A stretch of 64,000 bases of DNA from NCBI RefSeq assembly GCF_033115175.1, contig NC_084835.1, forward strand, positions 57,456,448-57,520,447, in the 5' to 3' direction. The position numbers were made by a program, and so were the translations under genes. Shown piece by piece: positions 46,380 through 58,689 of this stretch. Below the pieces are notes generated by a model. It saw only the letters and a list, made by a program, of their open reading frames with translations. It did not search any database and was not told where the DNA came from. Within the stretch, counting starts at the first letter, position 1, and every line of letters starts with the position of its first letter. The stretch is from Lepus europaeus (lineage: Eukaryota; Chordata; Mammalia; Lagomorpha; Leporidae).

Positions 46380-48410
46380 CTTGGTGGTATTTTTTTTTCC
46401 TTTCATCACTATTTCTGTTATGAAATATTCCGGCAGCAGTTGGCATTTGAATGAGATCCAAAGGTTAGGTGCTATCGACCGTGCCTGCTATTTTGTCTGA
46501 TGTTCTGATGCTGCTTGGAAGAGTTTGTCCTCATCTTAGTTCACTCAGAAAGGAATGATGCTAACACATCTCAGAGTTCTCACTCCAGGTAGTGGAAGAA
46601 AGAGGAAACAGGTGTGGAAGAAGCGTTAGCCAGGGGCAACACCTGCACCCCAGGGCCCTTGCTGGGCGCAGCGTCAGAGAGACAGATTGTGTAGCCATTG
46701 CCCACCTTGTGAAACAAGGCTACTTGGGTTCACAGCCTGGTTGTGGGTCATGGGAAGTTTGCTGAAGTTGTACTTCGAATGTGCCCATGTAGGGCCAACA
46801 ATCCCCGAGAAATCATTTACACAAGTACAAAGAGCCGATGATGAACTCAACAAAGATAAAACCAAATGTCAGCTCTGTGGATTGTGCCAAGAAGTTTACA
46901 GGGATTGGAGGAAATATAAAAATGGTCCTGTGTGTCCTGACAGTGTAAACTTCTAGCCGGCTGAGTAGTAAATAAACAGAAAGCTTGGTGTTCTCCATGG
47001 AAGGAATGGGCAGCCGAGGTGCAGAGCTTAGGTCCACCTTTGAATGCAGCCACTGTGTCCTCTGGCTTTGGAGCAGCTGTATTGGAGTGTAAATGACCTT
47101 GAGGAATTCAGTCTGTTGGATGCAGAAGGTGCTGACTTCATGTCTCTCTGTCGGACCTGATGATGCTCCTGGTGGAGACTGACACCTAAAGAAGAAGCCG
47201 TTGGTGTCCCGGCTCCCCGTACATGAAGCCTCCATTCAGAGGTTGATGGATCTTCCAAGCTGATGTCACGTTTGGTGCCATACATCAGCATCCAAGGGCA
47301 GGTCTTGAATCCGTAAAGCTTGGAAATGTTGAGACTGAGGGATGTAGGCGATGGGTAATGTTTAGAGAAAGCACTTTAGAACTTGTTGCCTGAGGATTGT
47401 GAATCTCTACCGGATTTGCATCTTGTTATTCACAGAGAAAAGTTGCAGTTATTACCACTGTTTGTGTCTTACTTTCAGGAGTGTTGTGAGTAGTTTGCAA
47501 ATGTTTTACGACTGTGGAGCTGAAGGTTCCCCAAGACTAAAGTGTGCTCATCACCCGGTCAGACAAATCTTGAGTACTGGTTATTTACAAACCACATTGT
47601 GAAATCTGTGTACTGGACTGACTTGTAGTGCTCTTGGATGGTCATGCCGTGTTTTCCTCTCCAAGTGCTCAATAAAATCGTGACTCATAACAAATGTGTC
47701 TTTGGACATGCTGATTCTGTCAGTCCTCTGAACTTGTCAACATCTGTGCAGCTTGAATTCCGAAGATATTCAGATTTGAAGATCTCGTTGGGGTTTACCC
47801 AGAGCTCTTTTAACTTCAGCTGCTACACAGAAAAGAACTTTCAACACAAGACCACTGGGTAGGAAGGGAAGTTTGGCGACTGTTTTCATTCGCCCAAGGA
47901 ATAAACCAACCAAACATTATGGAGGTACATTTTCCCGCTGTCCAGAAGCCACTGTCTCAAAGTTCTTATTTAGCCCTCCTGTTAGTGTCTCTGAGGCTCA
48001 GGCAAACTCTGCCCTTCATGGAAGCTCCAAAATCAAGTATAAGATTGGGTGGCCAAGGTTGGATATTGAAGACTCTTGTCACACTCTGAACACTGTTCAT
48101 GTTTTCACTTTCATCATCCTTTTAAAATTTTTTATAGTGAATGTTGGAAAGTTGTAATTATTTCAGCTTTCTTATAAGGTCCTTTCCTAAGCTGATTAGT
48201 ACAGCATTTTACACCTCTAAACCCTAAGAATAATTTTTATTTCCAGCTACTAATGTTCTCTCCTAGAAGTCGCCAGAGAAGTTTATCCGAAACCAACAGA
48301 AAAGTGAAAATATCTGTGGATATATAAGAGAGTGTTCTTGGGCATTTGTATTTTATCATTTTGAGGAATAAAGTGTCTTTTTTTTGTAGGCACTGATGTG
48401 TTTCCTTAAG
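46380..48410. other. Unidentified transcript-like segment
   Basis: About 2 kb with balanced composition and no recognised repeat. The plus strand has a short ORF (46750-46956) with a Cys-x2-Cys-x2-Cys pattern in a Lys/Asp-rich context, AATAAA-type signals at 46971, 47671 and 48367, and many frame breaks. A minus ORF of 140 aa (46813-47235) overlaps. It could be a decayed retrocopy or simply single-copy intron; I cannot name a parent. Confidence 0.3.
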
Positions 48411-48413
48411 TTA

Positions 48414-48700
48414 TCTCTGTCCTTAATGTACTGTACATTTTGATTTAATGCTATAACTAGTACTCAAACAGTATGTTTCACTTTGTGTTTCTATGTGGGT
48501 GCAAACTGTTGAAGTATTTATACTAAATTGATCTTCTGTATATAAAGAGAATTGAAAATGAATCTTGATGTGAATGGAAAGGGAGAGGGAGCGGGAGAGG
48601 GGAGGGTTGTGGGTGGGAGGGAAATTATGGGAAGGGGAAGCCATTGTAATCCATAAGCTGTATACTGGAAATTTATATTCATTAAATAAAAGTTAAAAAA
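48414..48700 (+). mobile_element. Rabbit L1 3' end, truncated
   Basis: Starts tctctgtccttaatgtactg; contains taatgctataactagtactc, gtgtttctatgtgggtgcaa, a G-rich block (48579-48640), and ends cattaaataaaagtt plus A6. It aligns with the reverse complement of 48710-49025. Confidence 0.85.
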
Positions 48701-48707
48701 TTTTTTT

Positions 48708-49912
48708 TTCCTTTTATTTATTTATTTATTTATTTTTATTTAGTAAATATAAATTTCCAAAGTGCAGTTTACGGATTCCAAGGGCTCCCCCCCCCCATAA
48801 TTTTCCTCCCACTCGCACCCCTCCCATCTCCCTCTCCCTCTCCCATTCCATTCACATCAAGATTCATTTTCAATTATCTTTATGTACAGAAGATGGATTT
48901 AGTATATATTAAGTAAAGATTTCATCAGTTTGCACCCACACAGAAACACAAAGTATAAAATACTGTTTCAGTACTAGTTATAGCATTAATTCACATTGGA
49001 CAACACATTAAGGACAGATCTCACATGAGAAGTAAGTACACAGTGACTCCTGTTGTTGACTTAACAATTTGACACTCTTGTTTATGACGTCAGTAATCTC
49101 CCTAGGCTCTAGTCATGAGTTTCCAAGGCTATGGAAGCCTTTTGAGTTCACCGACTTCGATCTTATTCTGACAGGGTCATAGTCAAAGTGGAAGTTCTCT
49201 CCTCCCTTCAGAGAAAGGTACCTCCTTCTTTGATGGCCCCATTCTTTCCACTGGGATCTCACTCGCAGATATCTTTCATTTAGGTCTTCTTCTTCTTCTT
49301 CTTTTTTTTTTTTTTTCCAGAGTGTCTTGGCTTTCATGCCTAAAATACTCTCACGGGCTCTTTAGCCAGATCCGAGTGCCTTAAGGGCTGATTCTGAGGC
49401 CAGAGTGCTATTTAGGACATCTGCCAGTCTATGAGTCTGCTGTGTATCCTGCTTCCCATGTTGGATCGTTCTCTCCCTTTTTGATTCTATCAGTTAATAT
49501 TAGCAGACACTAGTCTTGTTTGTGTGATCCCTTTGACTCTTAGATCAGTGTGATCAATTGTGAACTGAAATTGATCACTTGGACTAGTGAGATGGCATTG
49601 GTACATGCCACCTTGATGGGATTGTATTGGAATCCCCTGGCACGTTTCTAACTCCACCATTTGGGTCAAGTCCGATTGAGCATGTCCCAAATTGTACATC
49701 TCCTCCCTCTCTTTTTCCACTCTTATATTTAACAGGGATCACTTTTCAGTTAAAATTTAAACACCTAAGAATAATTGTGTGTTAATTACAGAGTTCAACC
49801 AATAGTATTAACTAGAACAAAAAAAAAATACTAAAAGGGATAAAGTATTACATTGTACATCAACAGCCAGGACAAGAGCTGCTCAAGTCACTGTTTCTCA
49901 TAGTGTCCATTT
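48708..49912 (-). mobile_element. Rabbit L1 3' UTR, longer copy, tail to tail with the previous one
   Basis: Tail complement (tttattta)n at 48712-48745, C-rich block (the G-block reversed) at 48786-48845, then about 900 more bases of the long lagomorph L1 3' UTR, including an interrupted (AAG)n run (complement 49287-49317). No ORF2 is present. A SINE abuts its 5'-truncated end. Confidence 0.85.
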
Positions 49913-49913
49913 C

Positions 49914-50216
49914 ACTTCATTTGAGAGAGAGAGTTACAGAGAGAGAGAAGAGAGAAAGGTCTTCCATCCACCAATTCACTCCCTAAACGGCCACAACAGC
50001 TAGAGCTGTGCCAATCCGAAGCCAGGAGCCATAAGCTCCTTCCAGGTCTCCCATGCCAGTGCAGGGACCGAAGCACTTGGACCATTTTCCACTGCTTTCC
50101 CAGTCCATAGCAGAGAGCTGGATCAGAAGAGGAGCAGCCAGGACTCGAACTGGTGCCCATATGGGATACCAGTGCTGCAGGCAGAGGCTCAGCCCACTAT
50201 GCCACAGCATGGCCCC
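49914..50216 (-). mobile_element. C-repeat SINE
   Basis: No T-rich tail is left; it starts directly at catttgagagagagagtt. Head ending cagcatggcccc. Confidence 0.86.
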
Positions 50217-51305
50217 TTATCTTACCCTTTTTACTGGGATATCATACAATTATTGAACTAAATATAGCACTTAAATATTTGGAATGCTTATATTTTAATG
50301 CATTTTGTCTAATATTTTGGTTGCTAGACAGAATATATGATTCCCTACTGAATCTGAATTTCAGAGACAATGCATATGCATTTTTTAATGTAGTATGCTC
50401 CTTGCAATTATTTGGACACTCAACATTACCTGTGGTACTGTCTGTATTCATAAATATTTTCCACATAACTGTGACTCTATATGTATGTAAAATTTGAATG
50501 TTTTTTGTTATTGAGATACAACATCATAATAATGTTTATATCTTGCTCCATGTTTTTCAGGGCTGAATACTATGATCTTGAGTTAAACTCATGCTTATCT
50601 AGTTACTTCCCTATTTTGGACATGGAGGCTGTCTCAAATATTTTCACGTATATCAGTAATTTGAAACTTATCTTTCTTGACCTCAAAGAGATTTAGAAAG
50701 TGTAGCACAGATGGAAATAAACATACACAAGGATTCTTGTTCTTTTGCAATGTTTCTTTAACATAGTTTTCCCCTAGCCTGTTTTAGGGTTAATAATCTT
50801 ATAAACTTAGTTTTGAATTACCAAGTATATAGTAAGTGAACATTTTTTTTAACCTCAAACACTTTAATTACTGACATTTACTTCTGAATTTCATGTTTTG
50901 GTGAATATTTACAACTGTCTGTAACCAGACCATCAATCCTAAATAGCCAGGTACTAATGTACCCCAAACTTCAAAGCTCTTCAGTGTCCTGTAGAAAATG
51001 ACCGGTTAACCAGTGGAACAGTATGTTTGAGGCAAGACAGATGAGCAAGAGGAAAATAACATTTTAGTAGCTGTGAATTTTATTATTTATGATAGATTGA
51101 AGTTTCAACATTCTTAACCCTTTATTTCAAAGTCAAGCTAATTGCTCCTCTGTTGTTAGTTGTATGATTAAAGACTTAAATCAATAGAAGTATTGACAGA
51201 TTCAGAAGCAATATGTGAGCCTCTTTGAACTTTGGTAATGGTTTTGAAGCCTACCAGCCTTATCTCACTGTTGGTGTTAGTTGCTGATAATTCTGACATT
51301 ATTTA
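50217..51305. other. AT-rich unannotated intronic DNA
   Basis: 114-aa plus ORF (50153-50497) begins inside the SINE and has no domain. ttattgagatacaacatc (about 50508) is a weak old-L1-like word. Nothing firm. Confidence 0.4.
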
Positions 51306-51307
51306 CT

Positions 51308-51640
51308 TATTTATATTTTTAAAAAATTTATATTATTTATTTATTTATTTGAAATACAGTGAGAGAAGGAGAGAGACAAGAGAGAGAGTGTCCATCTGTT
51401 GGTTCACTTCCCAAATGGCTGTGATGGTCCAGGCTGGACCAGGCCCAAACTAGGAGCCAGGAACTCCATCCAGGTCTCCTACGTGATGCACTTGGACCTT
51501 CATCTGCTGTTTTCCCAGGTGCATTAAGTAGGAAGCTGGATCAGAAGTGGAGCAGCTGGGACTTGAAACAGCACTTGGATATGGGATGCTGGTCTTACAA
51601 TTGGTGGCTTAACCTGCTGAGCCACAACACCTACCTGTCT
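51308..51640 (-). mobile_element. C-repeat SINE
   Basis: ttatttatttatttgaaata tail complement, head ending gagccacaacacctacc. Confidence 0.86.
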
Positions 51641-51845
51641 GTGACAGTTTTAAAAAGTTCTGAAAAGTAGAGCCTAGCTCTTGGCACCAGTTGTCTTTTG
51701 CAAATTACTTATGGAAGGAAAAAAAAGTGCCCCCATGCGCTGTTGGTTACATTACATGTCCATTGCAACAGGCAGAATTTTGCTGTCTCTACATCAGAAA
51801 AAAGCTCCTAGAATTTCCTTAGATGTATGAGCATATGCTTGTCAA

Positions 51846-51990
51846 CACTGGAGCACAGCAACATCACCTCCAGTTTGTTAGAAATGTACATTTTCAGCCC
51901 CTATACCTCTCCCTCCATCCCAGAGACCTACTCGTTCAGATACCCTGGGAGCAGGGCACAGATGCCTGGGCTTTGCTGAGAGCTTCGGGT
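51846..51990 (+). mobile_element. MER5A-type hAT (Charlie) fragment
   Basis: cagcaacatcacctccagtt, tgttagaaatgtacattttc, cagagacctactcgttcaga, ccctgggagcagggc in the order of a MER5A/Charlie element. Ends missing. Confidence 0.65.
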
Positions 51991-52388
51991 GAGTTGAGAG
52001 CCCTTGTGCTCAGAGGAGCATGGCCAAATCTCTGTTGTTTCACTTGGGGACTTTGAGGAGGAAGAAATCCATTATAAGGTCATTGTTATATATTAGCTTT
52101 GCATCAAAATTACAAATTCCAAAAACAAAAAAATACAGTTCCACAAAAAATCAGTATAAGAGCATTCAAAAACTATTCAGAACTTCAAGACTGAATGAGG
52201 AAGAGACCTGTGAGAGGGTTTGTGTAAGTGGGATGGAATAACCCAAGGAAATGCATTTTTTCTTCACTGAATTGTGGGCCACATGACTTTGGAAATTAAA
52301 ACAAACTGGAGCCTGATTTGATGCCTGTGTTATTGATTGAAGTGGTTTACATGTCTGCTTTCCATAATAGTATATCAGATTAATTTTT
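51991..52388. other. Unannotated intronic DNA
   Basis: Nothing recognised. Confidence 0.35.
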
Positions 52389-52389
52389 T

Positions 52390-52560
52390 CTTTAAGATAT
52401 AATTTATTTATCAGAAAGGCTTTAGGTTCACAGCAACATGGATGTATGAATACAGAAATTCCATATATAACTCTCAAACGCACACACAGTCTCTCCTCCA
52501 GTGGTCAGCATCTTTCACCAATACTGGCCCATTTATTAAAATCCATGGACTGACCTTGAC
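52390..52560 (-). mobile_element. Old L1M fragment
   Basis: ggctttaggttcacagcaac, then cagaaattccatatataact, cgcacacacagtctctcc and catctttcaccaatactgg match the reverse-read 3' region of L1M elements. Confidence 0.7.
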
Positions 52561-53965
52561 AAAGTGCATGGCTTATAGTAGAAATTATCAACACTATATT
52601 AATTATTAGATGAATATTTTCCTGTTGCTACTGCCTAACATGGTTTCCTAGAAAATCTATTTGCATTTTCTGACTAAAAAACATTTAATCAAGTTTTTGT
52701 AAAATTGGACAGAGAGTATATCTCCTAAGCCTACACATAAATTTGCAAAACCTCTTACTCTCAAAACTCTCTTCACTTTTAAAACATTTCCATAGCAGTT
52801 ATGATTTTTATAACAGGAAGAACATTTTTAATTCTAAAATATGACTTGGACTTCAGTTTCACAGGGGAAAAGTCTGAAGAGTTGAAACTGCCTTCAGTGG
52901 AACCATAAAACCATGTGCCCAATGTTCTAAGCAGGAGCTCTGAATTGTCTAGCGCTCATTTAGATTTAGTAAAATTTATCTTAATTTGAAATGGTATTCT
53001 CAGATATTTTGTACTATATATACAGAAGGATTCTTTTTCTATGCTTTGATGGAATTATTTTACTAGCGAATTTTAGTGTAAGGTCATCTTACTCCTAGTA
53101 TAATTTTGTCCTTTCAGTATCAATGTGCCATTCAGTCATTTCATTTTCTTCTAATGGGATTTGTCAAGAATAATGAAATGCTTTAATCTGAAATTGAGCA
53201 TTCATTCAACACACAAAACCACACCTTGGTAGCATTTCATATTTCACGGGTAACTGCAGCTTTCCTGAAATGATGTTTTCTTTTGTTATAACCACATTTC
53301 TCTCTATTCCAGAATTGCTTCAGTATGTTCAAAATATTTCTGTCTTGATGTGCTTTTCCCCCCAGAAAACTACATTTGCACTAATTACACCAAAATTATT
53401 AATAAACATGTAGTGACCTGCAGTATTCTTCTATAATTTTTGGCCATTCTTATTTATGGCATTGAAAATTATACTAAGAGGTAATCATAAGTGGTCAAAT
53501 TCATATTCTAAGTTCTGAATTGATTGATAGACTGAAATGTGCCACCATATGCACCATGTAAAGATCTACACAAAATTTTCCTAATACATTTTCTGTCCTA
53601 AAACAAATGGTATCCAGGCTTTGTAGACTGAGCTACAGCAAAGATCAGATATATTTGTGCTATGTACAATTTCCAGATAAAATTCATTCCCCACATTCAG
53701 CAGTAATTGAAACATGCATATCTCAGCATCCCAATTGTGAGCAACTGGTCTTGAATTTTTTTAAAATACTGCTTAAAAACGTATCTGTTTTCCTACCCAT
53801 TAGTGATCTAGATGGCATTTGTAATTATGATGCTTAAATATTTTATGATAAAATAAACTGGAGATGAGTGGGGAAGTTATGGGCACAGATTCACTGTTTT
53901 GGGAAAACTTTATAGATGTGGCCTTGTCCACTTGCTAAATAGAAATGCAGAGAGAATCAGAAGAC
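52561..53965. other. AT-rich unannotated intronic DNA
   Basis: About 1.4 kb without a recognised repeat, gene or RNA. Confidence 0.4.
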
Positions 53966-53969
53966 AGAG

Positions 53970-54115
53970 CACAGGTTTGGGAGTCTGCAGCTGTCCCTGG
54001 GCATGACCCACAGCACAGTTCCCACCACTTACGAGCCCTTTCTGAATTTGTTTCCTCATCAGGAAGTGAAGACTAATAATATTACAATATAGTTGTCATT
54101 ATGATTAGATGACAA
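53970..54115 (+). mobile_element. MIR element
   Basis: gggagtctgcagctgtccct, then ccaccacttacgagcc, tgaatttgtttcctcatcag and gaagactaataat match a sense MIR core. Confidence 0.6.
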
Positions 54116-54370
54116 AGGTTCAAATAATGTGTCTCTCTATATGTGGATAGAGTATAAAAAGGAAAGTTTTCAGCATAAATATGTCAAGTGGGTGGAAACA
54201 GAAGAGATGACTCAAAGGAACCACATCAAAACAAGGAACAGTGAGACTCGGGTATGTGTCTAAAGTCATGTCAGGTCCCAGTGCTGAGAAATCAGTGGAT
54301 CTCTAGTATTTATTTACTCCAAATAATATGCAAAGCCTTCTGCTGGCTGGTGTGGCTATATAAAGAAACA

Positions 54371-55330
54371 TTAAGACGTTGTCTCTGTTTTCAGATAGTT
54401 GATCATCTCATTTTGGGGGAATATGCTTGACTTTGCTGTAGCAGCTTTTGTTGGGTGCTCTTGTTTTAGTGTAGTGAATAAATGTACTTGACCTAGATAA
54501 TCATTTTTTTTTTTTCTGAAGGCACGAGTGGTGTTTCTGCTGAGTTTGTGGCCCATCTGTTGGAAGTGATCTAAGCCTTCGGAGGTTGGTTGTTTTTGCT
54601 GTCTGCTTCTTTGTTTTCTCTTTACCGCATCTTTCTCAAGAACTTCTGATGAGACATACTGATTCTGATAGCTATTAATTTGATGATAAAGGAAGCTTCG
54701 GCTACCTGCAGCATTTCCACTTTGATTTCCAGTCATTCTTGCGTCTGCCATTGAGAACATGCTCCTGTGTAGGGCCCCTTGATTCCTTCCAGGAAGAAGG
54801 CAAGGTGCCTGCAGTCAGACTACCTAACAATAGAAAGATGGCTGCTGACATAAGAGAGGCTCATAACAGGAACTTTCCACCTAAAAAAGTAGCCGGTGAG
54901 GCCACCAGTGTTGGCTGTGGGTTCAAGAGAGGAAGTCCCTTAGGCTTGTGAACCAGAGTAGCAGTCACTGCAAGGGGCGACTTGTCTTTGCTTTCTGATT
55001 TGGGTAGGAATGAATGGTGGGCAGGACGGCAGTGACAAGAGGGCCGTGGTCCAGGAAATGAATCCATGGATTGCTCCTCGGCAAGAACCACTAGGATCTC
55101 TTTCTGCATAGATCACCCGAGATTCCGGCCAGTCCCCCAACCCTATCTGTCAAATCAGATCATGATTTATGCCAGAGCCCAAGACCACTGTATCCAGGCC
55201 AGCAGCAATCAAGTTTAATGCCCTTAAGTGGGCTGGTGCAAAACTGACTGGTAGAAATACTCCATACAGGATGGTGACAAATGGACGAAAGGGGTCTTCT
55301 CTTGGGAACATCTGAATAGAAGTTACACAG
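54371..55330 (-). pseudogene. Possible decayed retrocopy, parent not identified
   Basis: A chain of minus-strand ORFs covers nearly 1 kb: 55371-55150, 55140-54940, 55109-54861 and 54760-54371 (129 aa, rich in Ser/Gln/Lys). The segments have protein-like composition and pass from frame to frame, as expected of an intronless copy with frameshifts. An AATAAA-like signal lies at 54307-54313 (complement), but no poly(A) or target duplication is visible. I do not recognise the protein. Confidence 0.3.
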
Positions 55331-55358
55331 AGAAGAAAGTCAATTAAGAACAGATGCT

Positions 55359-55733
55359 TGGCCGGCGCCACGGCTCACTACACTAATCCTCCACCTGTGG
55401 CGCCGCACCCTGGGTTCTAGTCCCAGTTGGGGCGCCAGATTCTCAGATTCTGTCCCGGTTGCTCCTCTTCCAGTCCAGCTCTCTGCTGTGGCTGGGAGTG
55501 CAGTGGAGGATGGCTCAGGTCCCTGGGCCCTGCACCTGCATGGGAGACCAGGAGGAAGCACCTGGCTCCTGGCTTCAGATCAGTGCAGTGCGCCGGCCAC
55601 AATGTGCTGGCTGTAGCAGCCACTTGGGGGGTGAACCAATAGAAAAAGGAAGACCTTTCTCTCTGTCTCTCTCTTTCTCACTGTCTAACTCTGCCTGTCC
55701 AAAACAAACAAACAAACAAACAAACAAAAACAA
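55359..55733 (+). mobile_element. C-repeat SINE (young type)
   Basis: Starts tggccggcgccacggctcac, ends with (CAAA)n at 55699-55735. Perfect duplication aacagatgct at 55349-55358 and 55734-55743. Confidence 0.94.
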
Positions 55734-55743
55734 AACAGATGCT

Positions 55744-58688
55744 ACTTTGAGGGACAGAAGCTATCTGCTGGGCTTCTTATGAGGGCTGGCTGGCCTTGAA
55801 ATTGAATGTCTGTGACTAGGAAGGTGGTTTCCCGTATGAACTCATCTTTCTCTCATAGCCTTAGAAAAATCCCTTGTTAATGGAGATAACATGTATATGC
55901 TTCCTCCTGGTGATTATAAAGAGCCCTATTGCAATACAACTACAAGATTTTCTTTTTAGAGGAGTTTGCAAGTCATTTGAGAGGAGGACTCTGAGCACCG
56001 TGGGCTCCAGGCTAAAGAACTTGGAGCTTGAATGGGGGAGGAATGATTATACCCATGATAGCATCTCTTTTAAACTGAACATTTTGATGTGTCTACTTTA
56101 AGGCGATGTAATACAGCCAGACTAGTGTAATGACTTATTAAAAGGGGCATGGAGTTTTTAAGGAAGGTTATCTACCTGGAATGATACTTGATTGCTTAGT
56201 GCATGCATCACATTAATGTGATGGACTCCATTGTACATCAGCTACACTGCCATGGGCTTGGCTTGCTGTAGCTATTGAAACCACATGAATATTTCATCAT
56301 AGGGTAGTGGTGTGATCAATATCAAAAACAAACACACTGCTGAGTGTTATGTCCAAAAGGAGTATGTTGTTGGAACACACCAAGAAAATCAGGCATAAAT
56401 GTGAGCATCTTCAGCTTCTGGCTCTTCCTTTCCTCATTCTCACAACTTGGGGGCAAGTTACAGGATGGTGGCCTGGAGGGCATACTCTGTCACTGAGAAT
56501 GCCCAAAAGCGTTGGCCTATTTGTTAATCTCTGAGTAGTCCCCTTTGTCAAATTAAAACTAATCCAAACTTAGGTAAGGAGAGTCTTTATTTGAAAAGGT
56601 TATTGGGATTGCGGGAGGGGACAGTTAGAGCAACACTGACCATGCCATCTGCCTGCTGTGTCTCAGAGGGCCAGCAGAAAGGGCTTCTCTGTTCTAGGGA
56701 ACAAGTGAATGAAGGTGTGGGAGTGGGGCAGGAAGGTGGCCAGATGGGGTGGGCTCTCGATGGAATAGCTGCATCGTCCCTGGGGTCGGCAGATTCTCAG
56801 GAAGCCCCTCCTTGAGGGACACTGTGTTGCTTGCTGAAGGGAGTGGCAAGGTCCAGGGACCTGTGGGGAGGGTGAATCCTGATTAAAGTTTGCTCAAGTC
56901 TTTAGTGAGTGTTAGCAATGGGGAAGTTTGGAGATTGGTTTATGAGACCAAGAGTGGGAGAGGCTGTGTCTAGCGTTATGGTTAAACAAGGAGCCCGTCT
57001 ATGAATCCCATCTTGGAGCTCAGGGCTCAGGTCAAGGTCAGCATTGTGCCTTCATGCCAAAGGTATATTTTATATTTCTGGCACTTCATGAATCAGCAAG
57101 TTCTGGTCCACAGTTCTTGAATGCCTAAGCCATGCTGGGCACTGAGTAAGGTCCACAAATGAGTACACAAGTGTGCTTCCATTCTATAGGTCTGAACTTC
57201 GAGATCAGCTCAACCCTGAGGCAGTCCTGGGAGGCAGGTGTAGACGCAGTGGCCCACAGGCTGTCTTAGAGTCTGAGGATCAAGAGGCTTGAGTTCTGGG
57301 CGGCCTCACGGACACCTTCTTCTCTACAGTGCCCCCTTAGCATTTCTAAAACTCTCTACAGCAGGTAAAAAAGGATCTACATTTCCAGCAGAATCTGGGA
57401 CACGTGCATTTGACGATGGAAAGAAAAACACCATGTGTCCTTTGCATACTTTCTAGAAAATTATTTCTGTAGCTACGACTCAGTATAGCGCTCGTCCTCA
57501 GAACCCTGGTGAGACCCTGACTTACTTGAAGTATTTATGTGGTTTAAAAGCTACAGTGAGGCCAACATGGGACAGCTTTGCTGGCGTGTGGAGGATGCGT
57601 CAGTCACTGCAGTCTGGAGACCTGAATCCCTGTAGTTATCCATAAATGACGGCAGAGTGGGCGTGGGGGTTTGGTCCTGACACTCTCATCCTGGTATCTT
57701 AGGCCTCTTTGATTAAAGTACTGATAATTCTCCAGGAAGACTGTGCGTAGACTTGTTATGAAATGAAGGCCTGGGATATCTCTAGTCAGCCATGGTGATT
57801 ATTTCCAAAAGTGTCTTAATCGATTTGATGCTCAAATGATCTTTCTGATACCGATGTCAAACAAAAAAAGCAAATGAAACCAAAATACTCTGTTCAGGGT
57901 GTTAAAAATTGCCTTTAGTATTTATATTACCTGTAGTATAAAATTAAAAATATCTGAACATCTGATCTGTAGATACCAAAAATCTAGGAGATTACCTAAA
58001 TTAGAACTATATGCATAAATAGGAATATCTGGATATTTTGTAGTTATCAGAATTCGATATGATCCCAGCAATTCTCTTGCTAACGTTTAATCATTTTTGC
58101 TCTTAAAATTCTTCTCATTGTGGAGAGTTGTAGATGGCTAGCCTAAGATAAAATTTTCTTTGCCATCTTGTATTTTATCTTAAAGAAACAGCTTTATTCC
58201 ACTTTACATTCTATCTGTAGTTGTTGTAATCTAAAATAATATTTGCAATTGCTTTCTTATTCAGAATAATTTGACAGGCAAGCAGCTGCAGGGATGCTCC
58301 TGCTGTGGATTTGAGTGCACACAAGTTGCCTGACTGTGGACTTGCTGTGGGCGTGACCGTTCCAGTTCAAGGAGCCTTGTAGACTTCGAGTTTATGGGGG
58401 ACCAGATGCCACCTGAGCACAAGAGAGAAAGGGAGGTGGTGGAGAAGAGCTGATCAGAGCTGAGGTTCAGATGCCCACAGGGCTCCAGGCAGCGCAGGTG
58501 AGATAGTCCAGAAGTGGCCTTGGAATCAGAGACACTGGGGATGCTGGCCCCTGGAGGGTGCTGCTCGTTGTCCCCATGTGGCATGTGTGCCTGGTTTTGC
58601 CAAATGGTATGATGCTTTAAAAAAATGAAATTGGAAATCTAAGCTTTTATAAGAAATCTCATGTCACTGAGGACACAAAAATATTTGA
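55744..58688. other. Unannotated intronic DNA
   Basis: Almost 3 kb without a young SINE. The part 56560-56960 has the look of an old LTR read backwards (gagtctttatttgaaaagg, then gaggggacagttagagcaac), but I cannot place it in a family. No gene recognised. Confidence 0.35.
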
Positions 58689-58689
58689 T

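Noticed and set aside
46750..46956. Cys-rich ORF as a zinc-binding protein gene
   Set aside because: Too short, no splice context, no recognised family; kept only as part of an unidentified segment.
56560..56960. Old LTR in reverse orientation
   Set aside because: Only a vague resemblance (reverse AATAAA-like start, G-rich body); I could not match ordered blocks of any family.
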